The notes beneath the pieces were generated by a model. It saw only the letters and a list, made by a program, of their open reading frames with translations. It was not told the DNA's origin and did not search any database. A stretch of DNA of 64,000 nucleotides from Mixophyes australis. Taxonomy: Eukaryota > Chordata > Amphibia > Anura > Limnodynastidae. Both the position numbers and the translations under genes were made by a program. The DNA is taken from the NCBI GenBank assembly GCA_036250195.1, contig JAVHZZ010000004.1:145147729-145211728 (forward strand). The letters are read 5' to 3'. Positions 12,120 through 22,998 of this stretch are shown here, in pieces. The number at the start of each line of letters is the position of its first letter. The stretch's first letter is position 1.

Positions 12120-13626
12120 AGTCCAAAGGTGACTGAATAAAATTAAGATAATAAAGCTCTAGGTCCAGATGGCATACACCCAAGGGTTCTTATGGAGCTA
12201 AACTCAGAAACAGCTAGACCACTATTCTCAATTTTCATAGATTTAATTTAATCTGGCTCAGTACCAAGGGATTGGTAAATAGCCGATGTGGAGCCATTGT
12301 TTAAAAAGGGGATGAGATCACAACTAGGGAATTATAGACCTGTAAGCTTAACATCAATAGTAGGAAAACTATTGGAAGGTATATGAAGAGATATATGTAT
12401 TCAGGATTACTTGGTGCACAATAAGATTATTAGTGGGAATCAGCATGGATTTGTGAGGGATTGGTCCTGTGAAACTAATCTAATTAGTTTCTACAAGGAA
12501 GTTAGTGGGAACTTAGACCAAGGTATTACAATAGATGTGGTTTACTTAGATTTTGCAAAGGCCTTTGACATAGTGCACACAAGAGGTTGGTTTACAAAAT
12601 AAGGGAACTGGGTCTAGGAAAACAACATTTGTACTTGGGTCAAAAACTGTCTGGAGAGTAGGTAACAGAGAGTTGTGATAAATGGAACATTTTCTAATTG
12701 CTGGGGTCACTCCTTTTTATTTTACTTATTAATGACCTTGGTGATGGTTTAGAGAGCAAAGTTTCCATTTTTGCAGATGACACCAAACTCTGTAAGATAA
12801 TAAAATCAGAGCAAGATAAAGCTTCTCTGCAGAGGGACTTAAACAAACTAGAGAATTGGGCGGCCCAATGGAAGATGAAGTTTAACATCGATAGATGTAC
12901 GGTTATGCATTTAGGGATCAAAAACAAGCTCACAACCTATAAATTAAATGGGACAAATTTTGGGGAATCTAAAATGGAAAAGGAATTGGGAGTGCTCGTA
13001 GACAGTAGACTTAGCAATAGTGCTCAATGTCAAGCAGCAGCTGCAAGGGCCTATAAAGTAAAGTATTGGCATGCATAAAAAGGGGCATAGATGCATGGGA
13101 AGACAGTGTAATTTTGACACTATATAAATCATTGGTAAGACCTCATCTTGAATACAGAGTTCTGGGCATCACTCCATGAAAAAAAACATTTTGGAACTAG
13201 AAAGGGTTCATAGAAGGGTGACAAAATTGATAAAGTGTATGGAGTCATTAAGTTATGAAAAATAGTTAGACAGTTTAGGCATGTTTTCTTTAGAAAAAAA
13301 GGTATCTAAGTGGGGACATGATTACTATTTACACATACATTAAGGCTCAATACGGAGAACTTTCATGTGAACTTTTTACGCCAAGGATTGTACACAGGAC
13401 ATGTGGTCACCCACTAAGGTTAGAAGAGAGGAAGTTTCACAACCAGCAAAGGATGGGGTTCTTCACAGTAAGAGCAGTCAAGATATGGAATTCACTGCCA
13501 GGGAATGTTGTGATGGCAGATTCACTTGATATGTTTAAGAAAAGGTTACAAATTTTAGATGAAAAGTGTATCCAATGTTATGACTTAATTAAAATAAAGG
13601 ACACAAGTGGATTCAGAAAGAAATAG
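12120..13626 (+). pseudogene. CR1-like reverse transcriptase fragment
   Basis: Motifs in order: a GPDGIHP-like block near 12165; NQHGFVRDWSCETNLISFY near 12438; VVYLDFAKAFDIVH near 12538 (the A motif); the polymerase active-site block with FADDTKLCKII at about 12771-12803; the thumb segment KLENWAAQWKMKFN near 12850 and LGVLVDSRLS near 12987. The C-terminal tail runs to about 13600. Frame changes occur before 12411, between 12602 and 12698, and after 13078. Most of the A-motif and FADD residues survive, but the gene is broken in at least four places. Confidence 0.85.
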
Positions 13627-13794
13627 GAGTCAGGAGGGATTTTTCCTGATTGAAACAGATTAGCTGTTGCTTTATCTGGATCAATTTCAAATATAAAAGA
13701 GGGATTGCAGGAGAGCCAAATAAGTTGAACTTGATGGACTAATGTTTTTTTTCAACCTCATCAACTATGTTACTATCTTACTACATGCCCCAAA

Positions 13795-14144
13795 TAATGT
13801 ACCCCAAGCTTCCTACCAACACATTTCACAATTACTTTTGCAATGAGATGATCGAAATCTAATTTTGGGTGAAGATTTCACTATTGTAGATGATCCAAAA
13901 CTAGATGAGCAGTCCACTCAAACCTATATTACCAGAACATAGCCAAATCTTACAATGAAGACAATTCATGTTGACCATTTGGAGGCTACTAAATCCCACA
14001 AAACAATCTTTTACATATTACGCTTGAGTTTACAAATATTTTTTTTTAAATTTGGTTATACATTGATAGCGGACAATCATATATCGAAGGTACAGGACGC
14101 TAGAGATGTTGTCCTAATTTCAGAATATGCATTTGTATTGGTTG
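13795..14144 (+). mobile_element. L1-like LINE fragment, left half (endonuclease region)
   Basis: Conceptual translation gives GEDFTIVDDPKLDEQ near 13870 and DYTLIADNHISKVQDARDVV near 14050. These align with GDFNSVIDPKHDRS and DYILVTDTLMPWVRKADIAD of the ORF2 at 1116-5043, with the intervening ~80 residues reduced. The right half resumes at 15310 after the solo LTR. Confidence 0.75.
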
Positions 14145-14149
14145 CAATT

Positions 14150-15304
14150 TGTCACTCACTTGACTTCTAGACCTAAAGTTAGGCCAATTGCCCCTCTGCT
14201 GGCGCCTGTGCTGCACCGCGGCCGTCCACCATCTTGACTGTGTTTCTGCGCATGTGCAAACCTAGAGGGTCCTTTATAACTTTCCTCTTATTGGTATTGG
14301 CTATCCATTAGCCTTTTTCCTATTTAAAGCACCTCTGACCCCTCCTTAATTGTCTGATCTTGATTCTCACCTCCTTGTGTCAACTGTGTACTCTGTTCCT
14401 GTGGCTGCAGTTACTCTCAGCGTTCCTGCCTCATTGCCTGTTCTTTTGACTGTTCTACCTGCTTCTCACCTGTTTGCCGGATACTTCTCAGCCATCTCCA
14501 TGGTAAACCTGCTTCCCGCTGTATGCTGTAGTGACCACTGCTTCCCACCTGTTGGCTGGATACTTCTCAGCCACCTCCGTGGTAAACCTGCCTCCTGCTG
14601 TATGCTGTAGTGACCACTGCTTCCCACCTGTTGGCTGGATACTTCTCAGCCACCTCCGTGGTAAACCTGCCTCCCGCTGTATGCTGTAGTGACCACTGCT
14701 TCCCACCTGTTGGCTGGATACTTCTCAGCCACCTCCGTGGTAAACCTGCCTCCCGCTGTATGCTGTAGTGACCGCTGCTTCTCACCTGTTGCCCGGAGAC
14801 TTGCAGTCGCATCCGTGGCAAACTTATCACTCATTGACTTTTATTCTATTATTGTTTCCTTAATTATTCACTGGCCATCTCTCATTCTGTCAGTAGTAAA
14901 ACTACCTCTTGCTGCCCACTACAGCCCGTGCTATATCTCTCTTGCTGGACTGACACCGTTAACCTCATATGGGATAACATTACCTCTGTTTGTTTATCCA
15001 CAGCATCTGTCTCATCTCTTCTCCTGGCCGGACAGTTGCTGCTACAACTATTATATATAATATATATTTACAATTGCTCTTCTGCGTATCCTCGCATCAT
15101 TATGGTCTCTCTCTATATTTAGCTGTACTCCGTTACTCTGCTGCACTCTCTTGAGGGCCGCGACCTGCGTAGTGACGCCACAATAACCAAAACCTTCTTG
15201 CGGGGGTCCCTGGAGAAGACCAGTCGCTATGTTAGACTCCGCGCCTCGAGAGTAGTGATAACAACTGGCAGAACGCTGGGTCAAGAACTCTAGTGATCGT
15301 GACA
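14150..15304. mobile_element. Solo LTR nested in an L1 fragment
   Basis: The 1,155-bp segment begins TGTCAC and ends GTGACA, six-base inverted termini with the canonical TG...CA. It is flanked by identical 5-bp repeats CAATT at 14145-14149 and 15305-15309. L1 homology is broken at this point and resumes on the other side. No internal gag-pol sequence is present, so it is a solo LTR left after LTR-LTR recombination. A TATTTAAAGC box near 14321 suggests plus orientation. It contains the 79-bp tandem repeats at 14457-14830. The 5-bp duplication fits Gypsy-like elements; the family was not identified. Confidence 0.88.
14457..14830. repeat. 79-bp tandem repeat array inside the solo LTR
   Basis: ACTTCTCAGCC recurs at 14483, 14562, 14641 and 14720, and a diverged ACTTGCAGTC at 14799, all exactly 79 bp apart. 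The first and last units are the most diverged, and the middle units are nearly identical. Open frames across it on the minus strand are repeat artefacts. Confidence 0.95.
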
Positions 15305-15309
15305 CAATT

Positions 15310-15835
15310 CTTATACCCCCTACCAGGAAGCAAGGTCCACCTATTTTGCTGCTTTCCCTTTTACTTATATCAATCTGAACAATGACAATAATATATTAAA
15401 CGGATATTGCTAGAATACCTAGATGACAACTTAGAGCACTGGGATAATACCATCCTCTTTTGGGAAGCCACAATGGCAGTGATGTGAGGCAATATAATTA
15501 TCAAGTCTTGAATCATAAAAAAAGCAAACATTGAAATTTACACCTTTACAACAAGCTATGCTGAGGTGCTATGTGGCTTATGTTTCTGACCCGAGTAACG
15601 ACCTCCAAAATCAAGCTAATTGTTTGAAAGCTTTTCATTAACACAGGACAAACATCAAATTAACTACACAAAGAACAAATTTTACAGATGGGGTAATAGG
15701 GTCGACAAACTGTTAGCCAATTTGGCAAAAACCAGTAAAAGCAAAAATCATACCATAGCCATCAAACATTTTACAAAAACTTTTTACACACAAAATCGGA
15801 GGAAATCTGCAAATAGTCTGGTCGTATCAGTCAGA
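15310..15835 (+). mobile_element. L1-like LINE fragment, right half (before reverse transcriptase)
   Basis: Conceptual translation gives patches near YLDDNLEHWDNTILFWEA (15420), matching YLDDNIDQWDDKILFWDA in the ORF2 at 1116-5043, and FYRWGNRVDKLLANLAKT (15680), matching FFRWGNKAGKLLANITKP. So it continues the piece at 13795-14144 after the LTR insertion. Many stops. Confidence 0.8.
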
Positions 15836-15869
15836 CTTTTACTTAGACAAGGCAGATTTGATGTGTGGA

Positions 15870-16520
15870 GTAATAGTCATTTTATTATTTACAAAACCAT
15901 TTTCCCTGGTGCACTACAGGTCTCAGCATGCCCTGGCACCCAGGGACCTGTAGTGCACCAAACAAAAGTGTAAAAAAAAAAAAAACAAGACACCAGTAAA
16001 AAAAATTATTTAAATTTAAATAAAAACACTACCTTCATCCTCTTTTATTGCTAACCTACATCCAGTGTCTTCATCTGTACTAAATCCAATAAAATACACC
16101 CCAGAGGAACCTCCTATGCTGCGGGTTTCCCTGTTCTAGTACCACCAACCCAGGCTGGCAAAGCCTGGTGCTGATAATCGTAAAATCAGTAGGACCCTTG
16201 GCTTTTTACCTTATAATCCCCTGAATTTTGCTACCAGTCTAGGCTTGCAGCACTAGGGTTGGTTGACCTATTTGGGGGAGGAGGGCAAAACTATGTTTCT
16301 TTATTTTTTTGAACATATTGCAGTTTTAAATCTAGTGATTTATGCCAACATTTTCACTGTTGACTTTACATTACTGTACAGACTTTACATGTCAAATTTA
16401 ACTGTGTCAACCTTCTGAACATGTAGACATTATGACTGTTGACCTTATAAATGTGTGGACCTTATGACTGTAGACAATTTGGTATAGACATTTTTACTGT
16501 CGACTTTTCATACCCAATGC
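15870..16520 (+). repeat. Dispersed repeat family X, copy 1, with hairpin
   Basis: It contains a perfect 15-bp inverted repeat, GGTGCACTACAGGTC (15908-15922) and its complement (15945-15959), around CAGCATGCCCTGGCA. Then comes ACATATTGCAGTTTTAAAT and an array of short GTCGACCTT/GTAGACATT-type units (16330-16505). A second copy lies at 39730-40100 in the same orientation. No coding capacity; the superfamily is not identified. Confidence 0.65.
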
Positions 16521-16531
16521 GAAATCCAGCC

Positions 16532-16622
16532 TTCCAAGGTCCCCCAATGGAATCAGAGAAATGGATTTTACAGAGATTAAAAAAACCCTCTTTTCTCTAC
16601 CATTGTGGGACACTGCGTGACA
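16532..16622 (-). repeat. DIRS internal complementary region, copy 2
   Basis: Two complementary end pieces lie head to tail: CCCCCAATGGAATCAGAGAAATGGATTTTAC (the complement of an outer 3' end, here lost), then CCTCTTTTCTCTACCATTGTGGGACACTGCGTGAC, which pairs with the 5' terminus at 22955-22987. In DIRS elements this junction templates the joining of the ends into a circle. Confidence 0.8.
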
Positions 16623-17280
16623 TACCAAAGCTGCCCCTAAGGGAGGGATTGCTCTGACTGCGTGCAACACCTTGCGCCCAAAGCTCGCATCTGAAGATGC
16701 AAAGCCCTGCAATTTGTAAAATTTTTAGAAAGTGTGGACAAACGAGTACGTTACTGCCTGGCCCAACTGCTCAGCTGAAGCACCATGACGCACCACCAAG
16801 GAAGCACCAACAGCCCTGGTGGAATGAGCCTTTAAACCAACAGGCACAGGTCGAGACACCTGGACATAGGTCAAATAGTGGAAGTAATTCAGCGTGCAAT
16901 GGACTGCATAGATGCAGGCCAACCACATTTCTGAGCATCATAGAAGACAAAACAGTTGTTCGTCTTACAGACAGGACCCGTGCGTTTGCTTCACTTGGAC
17001 GTGGTTTTGGCCCTTCGGCGTTATGTCAAAGTTTCATCCAAAGAATTGGAAGATGGACAGAAAGCTGGAACGACAATTTCTGGATACAAATGGAACCTGG
17101 AGACCACCTTTGGCACAAAGGACGGCTTAGTGCGGAACAGCACTCTATCCGCATATAACACCAAAAACAGTGGGTTGCAGCACAGTGCTGCCAACTCTGA
17201 CAAGCAGAGGAGATTTCGAGAAGGGACAGAGTCTTCCAAATGACATATGTAAGATTTAAGGATTCCAAAGGCTCCAAGGG
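16623..17280 (-). pseudogene. DIRS tyrosine recombinase (copy 2)
   Basis: Minus-strand blocks in order: RVLFRTKPSFVPKVVSRFH near 17150; the catalytic box GLKAHSTRAVGASLVVRHGAS at about 16860-16800, with the H..R signature of tyrosine recombinases; and a VHTF...FYKLHVFASSDASFGRK-like C-terminus at about 16740-16660, in which the usual catalytic tyrosine position falls. At least three frame changes separate the blocks. It is the best preserved recombinase active-site region in the window. Confidence 0.85.
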
Positions 17281-18356
17281 ATCCTTAGGGTGAGATCAGA
17301 GCACATGGTTCAAACGGATGAACAAAAGGGGGCTGAACATGCAAAACCCCCTGTAGAAATGTTTGAACATCCCTAAAACCTGCCATCCAACACTGAAAGA
17401 GAGTAGAGAGTGCAGAGAACTGTCGTTTTAGAGAAGCAAGATGCACTCCCTTATCCAATCCCACCTGCAGGAAAGACTGAAACGGGAAGTGGGGAACCTC
17501 TGAGATTCACACCAGAAAATGTAATTCTGGCTGGATCACAAATATATTATTGTACAAATTTATTTGAATTAGTGGCACAGTCGCCAATTTATATCATCAC
17601 AAATGTACTGATTGTGATACTGTGTTATATTTCTGTATTAGCAATGTACTGATTTCTGAGGCCATTCCAGGGGAGAAAATGTGTGTCCTGTGACTGTCTG
17701 AAGGCAGGTAATCTCATGTTATATAGACTTTCTCATCTCAGTGTCCAACCCATCCCTTAGGCTGAAGTCACGGGGAAGGTGTTTGTGTGTGTATGGGGGG
17801 GGGGATTAAACTTGTTAGGTTTCCTATGTCTCTAAGACAGGATGCAGGAAATCAAGCGATTGATGTAAATGTTGTTAAAGCTTTAATCGCTTTAACTCCT
17901 AGTCTGGAGGATTTTACATCAGGACATCCGATGTAATATTTGAGACACTGAAGAACCATCAAGGATCATGGGGGCAGTGCCAAGCTAGTCTCCAAAACTG
18001 ATTAAATAGAGACCTGTTTTGCACCACACTCTATGAGAACCTTTGGGCCTGAAGAATTGGGGTCTCAGTAGCCACACTGTCAGTCAGACGATCCAAGGAG
18101 TGGCAATGAAGACCTCGAACCAGAAGGTCTTGACGAAGAGGCAATCAAAATGGATGACCTACCGCCTGCACTGTGTGGCCAATTTGGAGCCACTAGAATG
18201 GAACATGTTCCCTTTTGAGCTTTTTGAGTACCTGCAGTAGCATGGGAAATGGAGGGAACAGGTACACCAGCCTGAAGCACCACGAAATAGTCATAGTATT
18301 CGTATATACCACTCTCGAATCCCTGGACTTTGAGCAATTGAGAGGAACTTTGAAGT

Positions 18357-20010
18357 TCAGTCAAGATGCAATGAGGTTGATCTATGGCTGGCCCCACTGC
18401 ACCAGTAGTTCAAAGATTTTCTTGTGAAGGGACCATTCTCCGGGGTGGCCCTGTTTTGGCTGAGAAAATTGGCTTCCCAGTTTTCCATTCCTGGGATAAC
18501 AATGCCTGATATATCACTGGAACATGGTGTGCCGCCCAGGACATGATCATTGCCATCTCTGGCATCGTCCTGTGCTGCGCATTCCCCCTTGATGGTTTGG
18601 GTCATTGTCTGACTGGCCCTTCAGGGACCTCCCAGTCAGAAACCTCTGACCCTGAAGCAATGCTCTGTAAACCGCCCTGAGTTCCAGCATATTGATGGGA
18701 GTGCAGTCTCCCGGGTGGACCAGAGGCCCTGTAATCAGAGAGGACAGATTACCACGCTCCACTTTGCCAGACTGGGGTTTTTGGTGACCAGAGTCCATGT
18801 CCATGCGCAGAACGACTGGCCTTTCTCCAAATTTGTCCTCGCTAACCACCATGAGAGGGATAACCATGTGGTCTTGGAGAGTGTAATGATCTGCCTGTCC
18901 AAATGGAGATCTGGACTATTTCCGGAGAATCACACTCTGGAGAGGTCGGGAGTGAAACTGCACAAAGTGCACCACCTCGAGAACATAGATACCATGGACC
19001 CCGGTAGCTTCATACAGTGGAAGAGAGACACTTCTCTCTTTGCCAGGATGGAGCGAGTCTTGTGTAAAAGCAGAAGAATCTTGTCTTATGGGAGGAATTC
19101 CCTCTGTGTCACCGTGTTGAAAGAGAGACCCAGAAACCACATTTGTTGCGCTGGGCTGAGGAAGCGATAGGTTCAACACATAGCCATGAGCTTCCAGAAA
19201 GCTGCTTTTTAGCTGAATGTGTTGCAATAGCAGTGATGCGAACAGTGCCTTCAAAAATAGATCGGCCAGATAGAGTACACTAGTGACCCCCTGAGAATGC
19301 AGCAGCCCTGCAATGACAGCCATTACCTTGGTCAACACCCCACGGAGCAGATGCCAGGCCGAAGGGCAGGATCCTGAACTGAAAATGAATATTGCCTACT
19401 GAAAAGCGGAGGGGACATTGATGTTTCTCCCAGATGGCCACATGCAATCATGTTGATTGATGCCAGGAATTTTTCATGCCTTTGTTCACGGAGAGCAAGG
19501 ATTCCATCTGAAACCTCAGCACACGGACCTTCTTACTGATGGTCTGTAGATTTAAAATTAGATGAAAAGATCTGTTCGGGTTGGGGACCAGAAAAGATTG
19601 GAGTAAAACACCAAACCTCTTTGCAGCAGTGGGACCGGGACAATAACTCCTGCGCCTTAGAGCACTAGAGGGCAGAGCTGGGTTGAAGAACCTGTGTGGA
19701 GAAGATTGCATCAGGTTGATAACATAACCACATGTCATGATCCCCTGAGAGTTTGGTAGAGACAGACACCACATCCAGGGACACCTGACCCATATAGTCT
19801 GCCAACATCAGTAGGTTGACGCTAGAAATGTGGTCCCGAAGGTCCTTGGCTAATTTCTCTGCTCACACCTGAATGGCCTTGTTGACCCAGGCCGTGCCCA
19901 CGTTGGGTCAAAACAAACTATCTTCCACCACATAATCAGACCGGAAGTTACATTGCCTGTCTGTAGGGTCACAGAGTGAAAATGCGCCCTGCGCAGGCAT
20001 AATCATGGTA
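18357..20010 (-). pseudogene. DIRS reverse transcriptase and RNase H (copy 2)
   Basis: Minus-strand order: FLVPNPNRSFHLILNLQTIS at about 19640-19550 (family 'FLVPK.NGS.RPILDLK.IN'), VRVLRFQMESLLSV; then a KVMAVIAGLLHSQG block at 19330 followed by VLYLADLFLK, where the usual Y.DD reads YLAD; LLEAHGFVLN-like block. RNase H: PLVHPGDCTPINMLELRAVY near 18730 and IPGMENWEANFLSQNRATPE near 18500. Frame changes and stops break it into at least four pieces. The altered second position of the YxDD motif would by itself be expected to abolish polymerase activity. Confidence 0.85.
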
Positions 20011-20700
20011 GTGGAAGGGCGAGCTACTGAAGGATCTATTCTAGTTGCACCATCACATTTTACGGATTCCTCCACTGGGAATTGGTAGAGATTAAAATCT
20101 ACCCGGCATCTGGAATTATTAGGCTTCTGTCAGACTTCAGACACCTTATCCAAAAGCTGAGATGGGGGGGATTAGGTGCCTGAAATGAGTCAAGAACCAA
20201 GCATTTACTGGAAGTCCTCTGGGGGACAGTAAGCAGACGCTCTAGGGAGGAAAAAGCCTGTGCAAGCCCTGGGCGGATTCAGGTAAGGATACCACCAATT
20301 CTGCCTCTGCCCAGGGGGTCCCACTAACAGGAGGTAGAGGCTGTGAGGACTGAGTGAGTGGTGCATTTAAGTAAGGAAGATCACCTACCTCTGTGAACCG
20401 TGACATCACCCTTGTAAGCTCGGCTATAGATGTGGATTTCCTCCCACACTCCAAAAACATACTAGTAGGTTAATTGGCTATCAAATTGACTTTAGTCTCT
20501 CTGTCTGTCTGTGTGTGTATGTTAGGGAATTTAGACTGTAAGCTCTAATGGGGCAGGGACTGAAGTGAGTTTACTGTACCGCACTTCGGAATTAGTTGAT
20601 GATGATAGATGTCCGCACCAGCCTAACTAAAGCCAGCTCCTCCAGGGCTGGCAACACCGGAGCGGACGCAAGCTGATCACGGAACTAAGCTTTGAACATT
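20000..20700 (-). pseudogene. DIRS gag-like remnant (copy 2)
   Basis: Upstream of reverse transcriptase in the element's direction. It holds a 72-codon open piece (20460-20242) and a short block at 20640-20690 (CTCCTCCAGGGCTGGCAACACCGGAGC) that resembles 61695-61730 in copy 6. The position and the shared block are the only evidence. No recognised domain. Confidence 0.45.
20428..20610 (+). repeat. SINE 3' part (anuran tRNA-headed family)
   Basis: It reads TTTCCTCCCACACTCCAAAAACAT, TAGGTTAATTGGCTATCAAATT, a short CTGT/TGTG microsatellite, then TTTAGACTGTAAGCTCTAATGGGGCAGGGACTGA and GGAATTAGT. This is the body and tail of a SINE found widely in frog sequences. It is 5'-truncated and inserted in the DIRS gag region. 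Confidence 0.85.
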
Positions 20701-20709
20701 GCACACAGG

Positions 20710-21020
20710 GGGCCTGAGTCATTAAGGCAAGCAAAGGAGTAAATGTTCTCTGGGACAAACCATGTTACAATGTAAGGGGTGCAAATCAGTTTATTATTTT
20801 GTACATAAGTTAAATACTGGCTGTTTTTTCATCTAGCACACAAATACTTGCTAGCTTTATTATTACATTGAAATATAAAGTTGATCTAGGACATGTCCTA
20901 CCCAAACTATAAATCTGCCTCACATTTTAAATTTACCTCCCCCTCCAATACAACATGGTTTTGCCCAGGTGCAAATGTTACTCCTTTTTTATGCTTTACT
21001 CTCCTTAATGACTCAGGCCC
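20710..21020. mobile_element. Palindromic MITE
   Basis: Inverted termini start GGGCCTGAGTCATTAAGG at the left and end CCTTAATGACTCAGGCCC at the right. Similarity continues inward (AAAGGAGTAA and TTACTCCTTTT; GGTGCAAAT and AGGTGCAAATG), so each arm is at least 35 bp. AGG occurs on both sides (20707-20709, 21021-21023), a possible 3-bp target duplication. No open frame of note; the superfamily is undetermined. Confidence 0.8.
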
Positions 21021-22200
21021 AGGGTGTCCGAGTCAGACTGTCCACAAGATAATTTCCCATTACATTTTGCACATTGTGAGGATACCGGATTTTCAGGCCC
21101 AATGCTACCCACTTCAAGCTGGCTGGCAACCCACAGGTGCCTCACTATGCCAGGGAAGTCTACCCAGTACCTTCTAGGAATAGTATAGTCTCTCAGGCAA
21201 ATGCAATTAGAAAAGTACAACAGTACATTTATTGTAATAAAAACAACACTAGATTATTATGTACACACAGTAAATAAATGCCAGGCAGGTTTACCATATC
21301 ATCTTTCCCTTACTTCACTAGCTTATGGAGTTACAGTCACCTGACTGTCCAGACTTGACAACCCATGGATCTCTCTCAGCTGCATATGTAGACTCTAGTA
21401 GAGAACGACAACTAAAAACCAGATCTTGCACCTTTCATGAATGAAATCCCAGAATGAACACCCCCTCTCCCCCTGAAGTGGCTCTTTATATCTAGGGTCA
21501 AATTTCCAGTCTTTTCCCCTCCCTAGGCAAATCCCTGGGTCTATTTTTCTTAACCATTGGTCAGTGCTGGACTAGGGGGGGTTGGAGAGGGGAATGAAGA
21601 TGAGCTGGCCTTCCACAGAACCTCCCCTGCTAGATGGCCTGTCTGGAATAGTCTTCTGAGAACAATGGACACTAATTAGTTTAGCCCCACCAGTATCTTT
21701 CAACCTGATCCCTACCCATAACCCCCTGGCTTCACTTTAAAGACAATGAATAACAACCTCACTGCCAGATCATCAATATACAATACACATATTTACTGAG
21801 CTACAATGTCCCCTTAGCCACATGAAATTAGACAATGCAGTTGTAGTCTGGTGAGCTGGGGAACAAAAGAAAGGGCTATAAAAAGTATTTGCTATAATCC
21901 ACATTATGTGAGAAACGAGAAACAGAATGGTTAGTTTTATCAGACTTGTTTCGTCACACACATGTATAATGTTGTACAGACTTTCCTGCAGGCCCTTTAG
22001 CCTTGGAAACCCCTTTTTCAGACATGATATTGATATATGCAGTGTTTTTTTTCTTTAAAATAAATCCTGCAATCAACCAGAATTACTTATAACAAGTTAG
22101 CCGATTACCTATAGACACCAGTACTCTGAATAAAGCATAAAGCACTGTTAAAACAGTTAACCAGGCTATAACATCCTAATATATAAAATAAGGGTGATAC
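21021..22200. other. Unassigned sequence, possibly an LTR
   Basis: No protein similarity. The run lies inside DIRS copy 2 and so is probably an insertion. A polyadenylation-like TTTATTGTAATAAAAA near 21230 would serve a minus-strand transcript. Clear TG...CA ends with a target duplication were not found, so the LTR idea is only a guess. Confidence 0.25.
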
Positions 22201-22856
22201 CAAACAGGAGAGGACACAATACGATCAGCCTGGGCAGAAAGTACCAAAAAGCCTGTCAGCCATGCCAGGAAATGGCTGCCTCTGTGAGGGAAACTACCGC
22301 CTCCAGGACTGCCCCTACAATGTCCGCCTCCATGCGCAGCCATACAACATAATCTTAAAGTCTGCAGTGCAACTCACAGCAGACAGCTACTCTCAGTGTT
22401 TGCCCCAGCTGTCTGCAGCGCCGGGCATAAATATTGCCTCCTGGGAAGAGCAATTGCGTGCGCGCTCTCCTGCCACAGCCTCACTGCTCGTGTCTAGAGA
22501 AAGTGCTGGCAAGTCAGTGGGGATGGGAGGAGAGAGTGCAGTTTAACTCCCGCCCAATCGTACAATGCAGTGTTCTGTTCCGTCACCTGTACACACTACA
22601 GATCTGTCCACTCCTTGTGAAGATCCCACTGATTGACTACCTGCAGCTCCAGTGTAGAGGTGAGTAGAGGAAACAGGCTGTACAACCCTAAGCAGAGACT
22701 CAGAGTGTAGGAAGCAGACAGGCTATTCACACACTTGGCCTTAAGGAGGGTCCCTGTGCTGTCACCTAAATAAGAATTTTCTATAAAGATATCTATCATT
22801 TACAGGCAGGAGCTCATACACACATGCCCTACTATTATGCACTTTAAAAAAAAAAC

Positions 22857-22987
22857 CTGAGTCTGCTTCCAGAAAGGAGGGACAAAGTAGGGGAGGAGTG
22901 TACTCTTAAACAAGTTATGATAAAGTGCCTGAACTCCTAGTTCACCTGCTATACCCAATGTCTCGCTGTGTCCCCAATGAGAAAATA
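22857..22987 (-). repeat. DIRS 5' inverted terminal repeat, copy 2
   Basis: It shares AAAGTAGGGGAGGAGTG, CTGCTATACCCAATGTCTCGC and CCCCAATGAGAAAAT with the terminus of copy 6 at 62936-63083, so copies 2 and 6 belong to one subfamily. Confidence 0.8.
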
Positions 22988-22998
22988 CGATATCATCA

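Larger units (their letters stand above)
11110..13790 (+). mobile_element. CR1-like LINE fragment, with 3' end
   Basis: A decayed non-LTR element with endonuclease, reverse transcriptase and 3' tail in order. The 3' end holds TTGAACTTGATGGAC, TTTTTTTTCAACCTCATC and a short terminal repeat ACTATGTTACTATCTTACTA (13767-13786), characteristic of CR1-group elements that end in octamer-like repeats rather than poly-A. The 5' part (untranslated region, ORF1, start of the endonuclease) is missing. 5'-truncated copies are the usual product of CR1 insertion. Confidence 0.85.
16525..22998 (-). mobile_element. DIRS-like retrotransposon, copy 2 (minus), outer 3' ITR lost
   Basis: On the minus strand from 22998 downward: inverted terminal repeat (22857-22987), leader (22200-22850), gag-like sequence (about 20700-20000), reverse transcriptase, RNase H, tyrosine recombinase, and the internal complementary region (16532-16622). 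The outer 3' inverted repeat expected below 16520 is missing. A SINE (20428-20610), a MITE (20710-21020) and about 1.2 kb of unassigned sequence (21021-22200) interrupt the gag region. All genes are broken. Confidence 0.85.

Noticed and set aside
14488..14834. Minus-strand frames with a repeated GKQWSLQHTAGG-type pattern
   Set aside because: Shadows of the 79-bp tandem repeats in the solo LTR.
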